DNA of 64,000 bases from Cotesia glomerata (GCF_020080835.1 NW_025402108.1:372001-436000); one strand, 5' to 3'. Counted from the stretch's first letter, positions 45,182-57,816 are shown. Notes: generated by a model from the letters alone, not told the origin. Translations and numbers: made by a program.

Positions 45182-46314
45182 ATGACGCTGCCGCGCTCAC
45201 CGGAAAGAAAACAACCTCCAGACAACCAAACGGAACAGACTGTTCAAAACAATTCAGGATTATTAGACTATGCAGGAATGCCTCAACTAACACCAGAGAT
45301 CAACCAGAGGATAATCAAACGCAAAATCAACAAGTTGGATATAAACCACCAATGACCAACAACACGGGAGCAATACCACGTGACCAAACAAACGGCGGAC
45401 TTCTACTAGGTAATCAAACCACGACAGGTAATAACCAACAATACGCTCAGCAGTATTACCCGCCTCTGTTCTATCCATCACCAACATATGCAAATTACAA
45501 CCAGCCTGCAGTTCGTGTTGACACAAATGAATTACCTCCATTTTGGCCATAATCTTTAAATTTGTGGTTCAAAGCTATAGAAGCAACCTTCAACAGCAAA
45601 CCTGGCCTAACGAATGACGCAAAATTCAACGCCGTCATAAGACGGTTGGATCGCGAACATATGACAGCAGTGGAGCACGTCATAAAACAACCACCACTCA
45701 CAAACAAGTACCAAGCGCTGAAGGAAGCTCTAACAAACAAGTATGCTGTATCTCAAGAAAATCAATTTCGGACACTCATCTCCGACCTGCAGCTGACCGG
45801 AAAACCATCTGAACTGTACGAGCAAATGCGCCGACATGGAAGCAACCTGAACAAATCATTCATCAGAACCCTGTGGATGGACAGGCTACCACAAGATCTT
45901 CAAATTGTACTTGCAGTAACTGAACCAATGGAAATGAAGAGTCTTACCCAGCTAGCTGACAAGATAGTGGAATTGCTAGACCGACGCAGACAATCTCAAA
46001 ACCAGTTTGTAAACGCAATCTCAAAAGCAAACAATCACAATAGCTGCGAGGATCAAATTAAAAAATTGTCCGAACAAATCCAAGCACTTTCAACCAAGAT
46101 GGATTCAGTTTTCAGTCAACTGAACTCCCATCAATCACGCGGCAGGTCCCGTAGCAACGACTCCCGTCCACGATCACACGGACCAGGTAACAGAAACCAA
46201 AAAACTTGCTATTTTCACCAAAAATTCGGTCCAAAGGCACTAAAATGCAATCCACCATGCATCTGGTCCGAGCTTCTGACACAGAAGCAGGGAAACGAGG
46301 TCAACCATCAATAG
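45182..46314 (+). pseudogene. CsRn1-like Gag
   Basis: The first ATG after the PBS is 45182. A one-base shift near 45290 moves the frame, which then runs through VRVDTNELPPFWP to a TAA at 45550-45552 (in frame with what follows) and on to 46314. The capsid-like part has LWFKAIEATFNSK, VIRRLDREHMTAVEHV, KYQALKEALTNKY and LDRRRQSQNQFVNAI. The zinc motif CYFHQKFGPKALKCNPPC is of the C-H-C-C type. One shift and one stop; otherwise well conserved. Confidence 0.85.
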
Positions 46315-49300
46315 ACGCGGCAACTACTGGTGGTTCCTCACCTCCTTGCCGCATGTTCGTCCTCGACCGAACATCCAACACCAAATTTCTCATCGACACC
46401 GGCACCGACATATCTGTCATTCCGCCAACCCACCTCGACAAACGCAGAGCAAACAACTATCATCTTTACGCCGCAAACCATGGCACCATCCAAACTTACG
46501 GAGAACGAGCATTAACCTTGAACCTCGGATTACAACGTCCAATCAAATGGATTTTCTGTAAAGCGGACGTGCCATACCCAATCATCGGAGCGGACTTGAT
46601 CCATAAATTTGGACATCGTCGACCTACGCCAAGGTCTTCTCACCGATTCCGACACGGGATTACAAACCTCAGGTACGCTTTCATTCACTCACATAAACTC
46701 GATCACTGCAATAATATCAAATTCCAAGTACACAGATATGCTCAAGGAATATCCAGAACTACTGGGAACTCCATCAAACCTGACTGCCGCAAAACACTCA
46801 GTCAGACATCACATCGAGACAGTAGGACCTCCATGTGCTCAACGCGTAAGACCATTACGCCCAGAACGTCTCAAGCAAGCAAAAGCCGAATTCGAGCTCA
46901 TGCTAGAACGCGGACACATTAGACCATCCACCAGTGCTTGGGCCAGCCCGCTACACATGGCACCCAAGAAAAATGGGGATTGGCGTCCATGTGGAGATTT
47001 CCGGAAAGTCAACTCACAAACAAAACCCAACCGCGAACCAGTACCTCCTCTGCACGACTTCGCAGCGAACCTGGCCGGAAAAAAGATCTTCTCCAAGATC
47101 GACGCCAGACACGGTTACTTCAACGTTCTCATGGCAGAAGAAGATATCGAGAAAACTGCAGTGATCACACCATTCGGGTTATTCGAATTTATCGTCATGC
47201 CGTACGGGTTACGTAACGCCGGCGTGACGTTTCAACGCCTCATCAGAGAAGTGTTCAAAGGACTGGACTTCGTTTGGGCGTACGTTGATGATTTCCTGAT
47301 CGCTTCCAGCTCGGAAGAACAACACATGGAACACTTACGGATCGTCTTCGATCGTCTCAGGAAATACGGCATCTACATTAACAGTGAAAAATGTGTTTTT
47401 GGCGTAGACACAATCGAATTTTTAGGGTACAAAATAACCCCTCAAGGATCAACACCATTGCCTGACAGAGTTCAAGCATTGTTGGACTACAAAAAACCAG
47501 AAACTCTGGTAGATCTCAGACGATTTTTAGGAGCCATTAACTTCTACCGAAGACATCTAAAAAATGCAGCGGATTTACAAGCATCCCTCAACGAAATGCT
47601 TAAAGAATCCAAGAAAAACGACAAACGGCCAGTACCCTGGACAACAGAATCGTCGGAAGCATTCGATAAAATAAAAAAACAACTCGCCGAAGCAACTTTA
47701 CTGGCACATCCAGTAGCTTCAGCCGAACTACGTCTAACAACTGACGCATCAAGTTCAGCTATGGGAGCTGTATTGGAGCAACAAGTCGATTCGGAGTGGC
47801 AACCACTCGGATTTTTCTCCCGAAAATTTACAAGTGCTCAGCGCAACTATAGCACCTACGACCGAGAATTAACAGCAATCTTCGAGGCCATTAAATACTT
47901 CCGACATTGGCTCGAGGGACGAGATTTTGTCATCCGCACGGATCACAAACCTCTAACCTTCGCGTTTCAACGTCGCAGCGACAAATCATTGTCTCCAAGA
48001 CAAATAAATCAACTCGCATTCATCAGCGAATTTAGCACAAATATCCAATACATATCTGGACCTGACAACAGTGTAGCCGATGCACTATCTCGTATTGATG
48101 CCATCAGACTACCCACGGTCATCGACTTCAACGAGCTATCACGGCTTCAGGCAACAGACGAGGAGTTAAAGCACTTCCTTCAAGATAAAGAAACTTCATT
48201 GAAATTTCAAAAACTCACCTACGGTCCACATAATCAAGCCATTTATTGTGATGTGTCCACAAACGACATAAGGCCTTTCGTACCTCAACCTCTACGTCGA
48301 CAAGTATTTGACGTATTTCACAACATGGCCCATCCTAGTGGTCGTATAACCAACAAAATCATCGCTCAAAGATACGTTTGGCCATCAATGAACCGAGATG
48401 TCACTCAATGGGCGAAGACATGCGTACCATGTCAGAAATCAAAAATCGGAAGACATGTCCACACCCAACCAGCCATCTTTACCAACCCGGAGCAGAGATT
48501 CGATCACGTACATATCGACCTGGTCGGACCACTACCAGAGTCTGAAGGATTTAAATATTGTATGACGATGGTTGACAGATTCACGCGATGGCCTGAAGCC
48601 ATACCAATCGTCGACATAACAGCTGAGACCGTAGTAAAAACTTTCTACTCCAACTGGATAGCTAGATTCGGCGCTCCAAAAGTGGTAACCACAGACCAAG
48701 GCTCACAGTTCGAGAGTGCTCTTTACAACGCACTACTACAACTAGTAGGTAGAAAACGTATTCGAACTACTGTTTATCACCCAGCTGCCAACGGACTGGT
48801 TGAACGCTGGCATCGGACGATGAAAGCCGCAATAATGTGCCATCAAAATGAAAACTGGGCAAAACTATTACCCACTTCTCCTTGGCTTACGATCGTGCTA
48901 CAAAGAAGACCTAATAGCGTCACCGGCAGAATACTTATAAGGGACCACTCTTAGAATTCCTGGAGAATTCTTCACCCACGAGGACCCGCTAGAAGATCCG
49001 AATTTCTTCTTAGAAGACTTCCGAGTCCACATGAGGGAAGTCAAACCAGCACCAGCTGCTCATCATTGTCGCCGAAAAACCTTCTACTACAAAGAATTGA
49101 GCACCTGCTCTCACGTATTCCTACGATTGGACCACGTCAAACGCCCGCTAGAACAACCGTACTCGGGCCCACACAAAGTCATATCACGAACCGATGACAG
49201 AACCTTCACCATCGAGGTCAACGGAACACAAAAGGTGGTCAACATCGAAAGATTGAAACCTGCTCATCTGGCATCAGCAGACGTCTTTCAAGACCCCGAC

Positions 49301-49510
49301 ACAACTAGTCAAAACGTGCCAAATGAAAAGTCTTCCATTCAACAGGCTGTACCAACTACATCGACAACACCTAGCGCAACTGTGCCGACAGATCAACAGC
49401 CCAGCACCAGCTCAAATGCTAACTCAGATTCAGCCCAGAACCAGGTTCAACGACTTCAACCAGTCTTCACCACGTTCTCAGAAAATCTTCGCACCTACCC
49501 GGTAAAATAG
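46200..49510 (+). pseudogene. CsRn1-like Pol (protease, RT, RNase H, integrase)
   Basis: Lies in the -1 frame relative to gag. Protease: KFLIDTGTDISVIP (46380). A shift at about 46610 separates it from the RT. RT: SAWASPLHMAPKK, DWRPCGDFR, FSKIDARHGYFNV, MPYGLRNAGVTFQRL, WAYVDDFLIA. RNase H: LTTDASSSAMGAV, YDRELTAIFEAIKYFRHWL, RTDHKPLTF. Integrase: HNMAHPSGRI...CVPCQKSK zinc domain, then VHIDLVGPLP, VTTDQGSQFES and GLVERWHRTMKAA. A shift near 48880 and a TAA at about 48940 break the C-terminus, which continues to 49510 with the usual Gypsy tail. Confidence 0.9.
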
Positions 49511-49602
49511 AAAAAAACAAGTACACATTGATCTAAATCAAAATCATATTTTTCAGATACACTCCAGCGCCAACACCACTTGCCGCCTCCGGGGGGGAGT
49601 GG

Positions 49603-49923
49603 TGTGGGGGTAAACACACACACAATCAACTATCACAAACACTTTCACACACACTATACTGAGTACTAAAAATCAAACTAAGCGCTCAACAATTCTACCA
49701 ACTACCTCTCCCCGTACGGACCGGTGTTATTGGTACCCCTGAGATTATGATTATTATATAAAAACAGTACAAACTATAGATAGTTACCTGAGATTATTCA
49801 AGATACATATCTTTATTAATTATATAACTATTATTGTAAATGTAATAAATAATTGAATAAAATATAAGTGTTAGATTTGTATATGTGTGTACGCTATAAT
49901 TGTAGTAGTAAATATCCCCTACA
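49603..49923 (+). repeat. CsRn1-like 3' LTR
   Basis: 321 bp, preceded by a G-rich polypurine tract (49591-49602) and followed by GAAC. Confidence 0.93.
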
Positions 49924-50250
49924 GAACTGTACTGGCATGGGTTTTCTCTGTGGTTTCCCCATCGCCACTATTCCAACAACCGATAGAAAGGGGTGAGGAA
50001 TAGGGTAAATACAGTACAGAAAGCACAAGTCGGTCCACAGCCGCAGTGATAATAATAAAGAGTTGAGTATATAAATGTACGAAAAATAAGGTTGATTATG
50101 TAGTGAAAATACAGGAGTGAAAAGAGGAAGTGCTGGGGTCCAAAAAAGCGTTGAATAAACAAGGACAGTATAAAAACACAAGACGGTGGCGCACTTGCGG
50201 AATGCGACAGCTACCATCTACCTAGCCTTGTAAAAACCAAGAACGGTATA
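49924..50250. other. Flanking repeat DNA
   Basis: Continues the sequence interrupted by the gypsy element. No gene recognised; short ORFs on the minus strand are unconvincing. Confidence 0.4.
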
Positions 50251-50935
50251 CAAGTAAAAATCGAAATTATAATATACTTTGCCATTCATCAAAAAAATTC
50301 AGCTTATCGTGCACTGACTCTCAATTATTTATATTTTTATGAAATTTATAACAGTATTTGAAAGAAATATGAATTTCACATGTCGGTATTTGCGATGTCG
50401 AAAAGACATTTTTGATGTCAAGTTCTTTCTTAAGAGATATAAAATATATTAATATGACATTGATCGGAAAATGAAATTTATCGGAGCAAGAGTCTCCATA
50501 ATTTATAATTCAATGAAATTTATAAAATTACTTTTGAAAATTATAAAACTCATCTGTCGAAATTTTTAATGTTGGAATAAAATTTCCGATCCTTGATTTC
50601 GACATCGAGTTCTTCCTCTGATAGAATGAGAATCAATTAATTTGCTATTTATGAAAAAATCAAATTTATCGTGGCAAAATTTTTTCATTTATATTTTCAT
50701 GGAATTTATTAGATTTTTTCCAAGAATTGTGATTTCCACATGTTGAAATTTGCGATCTGAAAATATAATCTACAACTCCTAATTATATAACGTTCCTAAT
50801 AAAAGTGACCTTTGTTGTTTATATGATGAAATCATCGTAAGCAGTACTTAGTAATCACTATAGTTTCATAAATAATAAGTGCATCTAAATTCAAATTTTG
50901 ACATCGGAATCGCGCACATTCCGACTAATCGGAGG
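50251..50935 (+). repeat. Satellite B, segment 4
   Basis: Units with ATTTGCGATGTCG, AGTTCTTTCTTAAGAGATA and TTGATTTCGACATCGAG. It ends in CGCGCACATTCCGACTAATC, whose reverse complement resembles the left edge of satellite A (CCGACTAGTCGAAATGTGCA, 18736). Confidence 0.75.
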
Positions 50936-51154
50936 CGTCTACAAGGGATATCATAAGGACGTCATAATTACGTCATATAAACGTCATAAATATCATACAA
51001 GCGTCACACTTACATCATGGGTACGTCATACGTATTACGTAAGAATCTTACGTCAGGAAGTGGGAAATTATGAGTCATATATGACATCTTACGTAAATCA
51101 TGACGTAGCATGACGTCATTCTGACGTCAGTTTGACATAATTGTGTTCACTGGG
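50936..51154 (-). mobile_element. Right end of inner CCCAGTG element
   Basis: Dense ACGTCATA/TACGTAAG/TGACGTCA words, ending GTGTTCACTGGG directly before TA. Mirror image of the left end at 16749. The matching terminal 13 bases are CCCAGTGAACACA. Confidence 0.6.
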
Positions 51155-51156
51155 TA

Positions 51157-51519
51157 GTGATCGGATCATTTGTCTCCAAGTAATCACTGCAGCAAATTCG
51201 AAAAATGCTGCCTCGAGAAAAACGCGTTTAACCCTTCAGTACCCTCGCTATGAGAATTTTTCTCACGCAACAACATTCAACTTATAGGATGTCGCTGCAG
51301 TGCAAGTGAGATATTAAAAATAACGTGAGTACTGAAGGGTTAAAGATAAATGATCCTCTATATTCTAACTACCGAGTGGCTACTCTAGAAATGGCTGTAA
51401 CTCGAAAACTATTTAAGATATCGATTAAAAATTTTAGTATGTTATTTTTAAAGGTATAACCTATCGAAATATGAAACAAAAAAAATCGATTTTTTTTTAT
51501 TTCACACTAAGTGTGTCCC
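51157..51519 (-). mobile_element. Right arm of outer TTAA-flanked element
   Basis: Reverse-complement relative of 16278-16746, ending ACTAAGTGTGTCCC then TTAA. Interrupted by a small piggyBac-type MITE. Confidence 0.6.
51232..51339. mobile_element. piggyBac-type MITE, 108 bp
   Basis: CCCTTCAGTAC...GTACTGAAGGG with TTAA on each side (51228-51231 and 51340-51343). Confidence 0.8.
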
Positions 51520-51523
51520 TTAA

Positions 51524-51903
51524 GGCCGTGTATAGTAAATATAACGGAAGAAATTCAACATTATTCATATATATATTAAAATTGATGGTTGATTAAGGTT
51601 AGCTTAGTATCGAAATAACTCGAAAACATGGATCCTGATTTCTTTTTGATTCAGGATTAGAGCACACGCGTATGCGCGCAATTTGAATTCCTAATTGAGT
51701 CAAATAGCCATATAAACATAACCTCTACAGTTAAATTCCAACTCTGAACTATAGAGGGAAGAAGTACCCTCCATACTCCAAACACGTCATATGTTTGTCA
51801 TTTTTCTATGAAGTACCACTAGTACTGAGCGAAAAATAATAAAATTTCACAAGTTAGTCAATTTGACGTTTTCGACTTGATGTATTTAAATATGTTCTAA
51901 TAT
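51524..51903. other. Unassigned DNA
   Basis: No ORF, RNA gene or repeat recognised. Confidence 0.4.
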
Positions 51904-53410
51904 CCCAAGCAGCACAAATTTTTTTTGTTAATGTTTTGTTGAATATAAGTTAACGATTATTAATTTTTTAACCCCTAATTAAAAAAAAAAGATTTAAAAA
52001 GATTCAACCCATGCAATGTGTATATCTATACATTTGTCAAGTTGAATCTTTTTTAATCTCTTTGAGCCATTTCGAATCTTTTCAAATCTCTTTTTCTAAT
52101 CAGGGACTTCTTGTTAAGTGAAATCTACCAAAAAGTCATGATTTTTTTTGTGACACTTGGGATGACAATAAGACTTGATAGTTGAAAAAATTTTGAAAAA
52201 TATATAAATTTATTTAAATAAAAATAAATCAACATCAACTCACAAGGTTTGAAATTTTTGCGCGAATTTTGTACATTTTCATCACCAGTGGACGTTACAG
52301 TCTAGATGCACGGTCCCTATAGATAATTTTTCGATCGTTTTGAACTCGTATGTACTTACATAGCGGGAAGTTCCAGAGATGGCCAGCAGGATCGACCGTT
52401 TTCCAGATTTTTTTTTCTTAAAAATTAAATGAGCGTTAAGAGCCGTGCGATTTTGGATTTTCAAAACTTTTCCATTTACTAAATTCACCTATTTGAATCA
52501 TTTAAAAAATAAATAAAAAAATAAATCATCTATTACATTTAAGGCAGGCAGGGATGGTCGGAGCGGAAAGCGGCTGGGTTGTTAAATAACTAAGGTAAAC
52601 TATATAGTTTCAATATTGAATAAATACTTACAATTTCGTTTTTCTCATTTTACTGAATCATTTGAAAAAAATGAAAAAATCTTTAGTCAGTTATTTCCCG
52701 CCAAAATATGACATTAACTTTTGTTTAAATTAATTCACAATTAATTATTATTAAATTAAGTCACAAAAAAAAAATTAGAAAAACGGTTGACCCTAAAGGC
52801 CATCCCTGCAACTTCCCGCTAATTTCATATTTAAGCGCTCAAAATTGCACTTACTACGTTTTTGAGCTCAAAAATATAATTTTCGTGTCATTTTGAGCTC
52901 TCCGAGCTCAAAAATCTCGTAACAATTTAATAAAACACTATTTCTTAAATTTTAAAACCGATTTTCTTTTAAATTAGATTTTCACGTGGTTGGTGGCATT
53001 CGACGCAGTTTTTCAGGCCTCATTTAGAATCTTTAAGTTTTAATCGATCGAAATAGGAATTTTAATGTAATTCTGAAAAAACATTTTTTTCGGTTTTTTT
53101 TCGACAACGATAACTCACGTACGAATCAACCGATTTTGACCGGGCTAGCGGCGATCGACGTGGTTTTTTGATGTTGAGAGCTAAATAGATTTTTGGAATT
53201 GATCAGTAGAGCCGTTTAAAGGTAATTCCAAAAAAAACCACGTTTGAAAAAATTTTTTGTATGTAGTTTTTTTGAGATTCCTCAAAATCTACCAATTCGA
53301 ATCGGTCCAAATTGTATTTAAAATCTAAGTTTGGTTAAGCCTTTTTGAATGGCACCAACCGCGATGAAATCGGTCGAGCCGTTCAAAAGTTATGAGAAGT
53401 TTACATACGG

Positions 53411-53455
<45 letters not shown>

Positions 53456-53656
53456 GACATCACCGCGGAAACTCGATTTTCGAAAAACGGGGTAAAACCA
53501 ATAACTTCCCGATTTTTGAAAATTTTCAATTTTCTTAGCGGGAAGTTAAAAATGTTGACTTTTTGATAGATTTTACTCAATAAAAAGTTAAAAAATTAAT
53601 AATCGTCAACTTAAATTCAACAAAACATTAATAAAAAAAAATTTGTGCCGCTTGGG
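51904..53656. mobile_element. CCCAAGC-ended TIR element
   Basis: Termini CCCAAGCAGCACAAATTTTT and CCCAAGCGGCACAAATTTTT (inverted). The match extends about 75 bases, through TTAATGTTTTGTTGAATATA and a following GATTATTAATTTTTTAA stretch. Flanking bases (TAT and TTG) give no clear duplication. Contains MITE-A sequence at about 52359-52450 and a full MITE-A at 52810-53548. No ORF. Confidence 0.7.
52810..53548 (+). mobile_element. MITE-A, uninterrupted copy
   Basis: The best reference for the family: left terminus AACTTCCCGCTAATTTC, interior with GAGCTC words, CGACAACGATAACTCACG, an (AC)n tract (53411-53450) with no insertion, then GAAACTCGATTTTCGAAAA and right terminus CTTAGCGGGAAGTTA. About 0.74 kb, no ORF, terminal repeats of about 13 bases. 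Confidence 0.8.
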
Positions 53657-54067
53657 TTGTGATCGTCACATTATTCAACACTGAGTAAACTTGAATCCAG
53701 CCAATCATTGAAGTAAAGAATAACAAACTCACGACTCCTAATGGTACAGTCACTTTCATAAATGCTGAAGTCTTTTGTTTTTTTCAAGTCTATTGCCCTG
53801 ATAGCCATCCAATTATAAAAGTTAACGTTAAATTGCAATCCAACTTTTATACAATCTAGTGCTGGAAATTGACTTTAACTTTTATCAAAATGTTGTAGTA
53901 AAAGTCTTGATGTGAACTTTTAGTGAAGTTGGACAAAATGAGTGAAAATACTCATTGATATGGCAGATTATCAGAATTTGTCTCTTTTTTACATCGGTAG
54001 GTAATTTATCGGTAAAAAAACGAAGCACAGTAAAAATTTTTTACTACTGACGTGACAAAAAAATCAA

Positions 54068-54119
54068 TAATTTATGGTTAAACCGGGGAGTTGAACCCGA
54101 ATCATCTGGTTACGAGCCA
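54068..54119 (-). other. Partial tRNA-like sequence
   Basis: On the minus strand TTGGCTCGTAACCAGATGAT, then GGGTTCAACTCCCCGG. The B box and T-arm look good (GGTTCAACTCC), but the 5' half is missing where the Jockey-type LINE begins. Confidence 0.5.
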
Positions 54120-54469
54120 ATTTTTTTATTTATTTAAAATAAGTTTTTATTTACATTTTCACTTACAAAATCTGAAAATTACATGGCAGCAAACAACTTA
54201 ATAAAATGCCAGTCTTAGTCTAATATTATATAATGTTGCTTGGCCCTAGTAGGGCTGCTCACAACCAACAAACTCTTAAAATAAGTTATACGTGTTTTAA
54301 TTACATGTATTGGAATAGTTCACTATGAGTGTCTGTATTGTTTAGTAAAATTAATATATGATGTAAAATTATAGTAAAACTTCATCATGATTTTGGTCAC
54401 TTATATGCTTACAACTAAATTATATTTACATTATGTACACTATATGCAAGGTGTGCAGTCAGCTGTGAA

Positions 54470-57400
54470 CTACACGAGGGCGGGACACCCTAGGTCTTTC
54501 CTCTTTCTCAGATGCTTCCGGTGTGGCGTCTTTTCCGTGAGCCACCAGTATGCGTTGCTGAGTCTATGGAAGTCCAGTTGGTCTCTCAGAGGTATGTCTG
54601 TAGAGTACTTGAAATTATGTCGTTGTTTGTTAAAACTGTCAGCTGTATACATGATTCTTTTGTCGTTTTTCGGACGCACATAATGGTAAATTATGGGGAT
54701 GTTATTGTGATCTTGTATCAGATCGTTCCGGTCAAAGTGGATGAACATGTGAGGGAAGATGAAGCCTGACAAGTTGTATTTTTCGCCTTTGGACTGATCC
54801 ATGTTGCATACTCTGTTTAGCTTTTCGTTCTGAATTGAAGGGAGATTACTAAAGTAATCACGATTCAACTTGATAATAAAATTATCTATACGCGGAATGT
54901 TGGCTCGATCATAGAGGACCTTGTTACTTACGAACTTGCGAAAGTTTGTATTTATGTCTCTGTATGTGCTACAGCAGACTCGTAAACAACTACGTTCAAA
55001 GACTCTTAGCCTTTCCATTGTCGCAGCATTTATATTCCACCAGATTGGAGAGCCATAGGTGAGTATAGGCTTTATCAAGAGCTGGTAGCAGATCACTTTC
55101 GCTCGAATGTTAAGTTTCTTGTTGTAGAAGAGTCTTTTGTTGGCCTGGAAGACCATCTTGGCTTTTGCCAGTTGTCTGTCAACGTGTATATTTAATTTTA
55201 ACAGGTGGTCCAGGTGGAAGCCTAAGTATTTCACTTCATTTTTGTGCGGAACCGTAATCATTTGTTTTGTGTCTGGGTGCTCAGTAGATAGTTGGAAGGC
55301 AGCTATTTGGTCAGTTCTTCTCTGGTTCATTTTTGTCAGCGGTGGTCTAAAGAGAATAGACTCACATTTGTCTGGGTTTATTCTTAGGTTCCATTGCTGG
55401 TAGAACTTATTTATATTATTTAGCAGCTCATTGAGTTCATCTTGTAGTAATCGTGGGTTGGTGCCAATGATATAGGCTACAAAATCGTCTGCAAAAGCCT
55501 TTCCATGCCTATCGGTTATGGTGTTAAGTCTGAACATGCGTAATAGTCTGCTGGTGTAGATGTTGAACAGTATGGGAGAATTCACTGTACCTTGCTGTAG
55601 GCCTTCAAATACTGAGAAGACAACCGTGGAGATGTTGCAATCATCCCAGGTTTGGAAAGTTTTCCCATGCGTCATGTCAAAGATTAGGTATATTAACCAA
55701 CTCTCAAAGTCAGCTTTGGAAAGTGTAAAGATAAGCCCTGGTAGCCAAACAGAGTCGAAGGCTTTTTCTAAGTCGATAAGCACGCCCGCAACGAGTTCTT
55801 TATGATGAATGGCTTGTAGCCAATCAGTAACAACAGTGTGTGTAGCGTGAATGGTCGAGTGACGTCGTTTAAAGCCGTACTGTTGATCGGGAATGATTTT
55901 TTTCTCTTCACAGGTTCTGGTGATGGAGTTATTAATTATCATTTAATAGACCTTGCTCAGGTTGCTAGTGAGACTGATAGGTCTGTAACTAACTGGTTTG
56001 GTAGGGTATTTACCTTTTTTCAGGATCGGCAAAACTTTTGCTGATTTCCAGGCAGTGGGAAAGTAGGCTGCGTTTATGGCGTTGTTGAATGCAACGGTTA
56101 GCGCAAAGATTAGAGGATCAGGTAAGTGCTTTAGGACCATTGCTGGAATGTTGTCGGGACCACTAGATGTTTTATTAGGTAGTTTTGATAAGATCTTTTT
56201 GACTCCCAACGTGCTTGGCAATATGATTTGGTTAGTCACATCAACATTAGGATGAGAGGCTTTGTTTGTGGCGCTGAAGGTCGTAAATGTCTGGGCTGTG
56301 GATCTTATCTCATCAAGTTCATCTTTTACTTTTTTGTACACTTTATCAATGATTGCTTTTAGAGGAGTACCCGTGTTCAGATGTCTTGGTGAATTGATTT
56401 TTTGATAGTGTTGTCCTATTAGGTTTAGCTTGTTGATTGGATCAGTGATGGTGATTGAACCATTTGTCAGATCGGTCACAGCTTTTGAACGGTCCACATT
56501 GCTAGGAGTGATGAGGTCGGTATTTATACTAACTGTTTGGTTAGCAATCGAGATATTTTGTCTAGGCCTGAGTATCCTGTTAATCTTCGGGAAGAACGTT
56601 GCAGGATCCCTGTGGTTGACTTGTTTTAATAAGCCATTCCAGTAATTGCTGATAGAAGCAGAGAATTATTTCTCTAGTTCAATTTTTATTAATTTTATTG
56701 TGTGTTTAGTGTTGAAGATTTGTTGTTGATAGTCAGGAGGTCGAGTTTTGTAGAGTTTGTGAAGTTTGGTGATAAGGTGCGACTTGTTCTTTTGAAGTTT
56801 TTTAATTCTTGAGTTGACATATTTCAGTACACTATCTTGCTTCTTAAACTGAGGGACTGTGGACTCGATTGAATTTGTGATTGCTCCGGAAATCTTATCA
56901 ATAAGATCGTCGATCTCAGCGATTGAGAGGTTCCTGTCTTCGGGAGGTGATAGAAGAAATTCTTTGTCTAGGTGTTTGTAGAATTTTTCTCATTTAGTTG
57001 CTTTGATATTGTATCTTATTGCGTCAGTTTTTTGTTGGAGCTGAGTTGGTAATTGGACCGAGAAGATGAGAGCATTGTGGTCACTGTCGTAGTCAGCAAT
57101 AGGTATTTTACCTTCATTTAGATTGATGAGGTTTAAGTTAGTTATACAATAGTCCAAGTAAGACTTACTTGGATTGTAAGATGCGTCACAGGGCGGAAAG
57201 ATTTTGGCTCTCAGGTTCGGAGCCATTTCTAATTCCCATTTGGCTAGGTATTTATCCCTCTCGTTTATTTTTGAGTCTCCCCAAAGTTTGTGACGAGCAT
57301 TCAGGTCACCTGCCATCAGGAATGTTGCGTTTGGGTTTGAGAGATCCAATTTTACGCACAGCGTGTCCAGCTCGTCTCTGATGGCTTTTTTATTGTCAGG

Positions 57401-57816
57401 AGTCGTGTAAATGCTGATAAAATAAGTCTTCAAGTCGAGGTTATCTGCATTTGGAAGGTTGATAATTGTATTCAATAGTTTGATTATTACCAGAGGATGG
57501 AGAATGAATAACATCATTTAATGTGGTTTTTAATAGCAATTGCCGTGCCTCCACCCTCTTTGCCATGTGGGCGGTCAGTTCTTATTAAAGAGTAGTTTTT
57601 AAAGGTGACTTTGTGCGACTCTTTGAGTTTGGTTTCACAGATAAATAGTACATCAGGGTCATGTTGAGTTAGTCTGCTGATCAATTCAAATCTTTGTTTG
57701 TTTTTTTGAATTGAGTTCACGTTTATTGACATTATTTTTAGTATACTATATGCTTTATTTACCGAATCTTGGCTCGTAGTCTGATGATGAAAGGACGACG
57801 TATTAGTATGCTCCAT
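54470..57816 (-). pseudogene. Jockey-type ORF2 (endonuclease-reverse transcriptase), broken
   Basis: Endonuclease in two frames: 57816-57514 (IMSINVNSIQ, DVLFICETKL, GGGTAIAIKNHIK) and 57517-56990 (FLMAGDLNARHKLWGD, SDHNALIF). RT start in 56497-55943 (NKTSSGPDNIPAMVLK, SAKVLPILKKGK, YRPISLTSNLSK). A TAA at 55943-55945 follows, in frame with 55942-54470: QQYGFKRRHSTIHA, GVLIDLEKAFDSVW, GLQQGTVNSPILFNIYTS, KAFADDFVAYI, KYLGFHLD, PILTYGSPIWW. The region 56498-56989 has no good frame. Ends at 54470 (DLGCPALV). Confidence 0.85.

Larger units (their letters stand above)
44738..49923 (+). mobile_element. Ty3/gypsy element, CsRn1-like
   Basis: 5.2 kb with two 321-bp LTRs (44738-45058, 49603-49923), a 4-bp duplication GAAC (44734-44737, 49924-49927), a PBS matching tRNA-Trp, and a PPT of GGGGGGGAG before the 3' LTR. 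The tRNA-Trp primer and the unusual C-H-C-C Gag motif are hallmarks of the CsRn1 lineage. LTRs differ at about 7 sites (about 2%) by hand. Coding frames carry a few stops and shifts. Confidence 0.92.

Noticed and set aside
46199..46205. AAAAAAC as a -1 slippery site in the CsRn1-like gag
   Set aside because: Its phase is wrong: gag codons read CAA AAA ACT, so the heptamer does not align as X XXY YYZ.
49031..49510. Envelope gene of the CsRn1-like element
   Set aside because: The frame continues the integrase tail; no signal peptide, fusion peptide or membrane segment.
53657..54060. A gene between the CCCAAGC element and the LINE
   Set aside because: No ORF over 50 codons with any motif; AT-rich DNA only.
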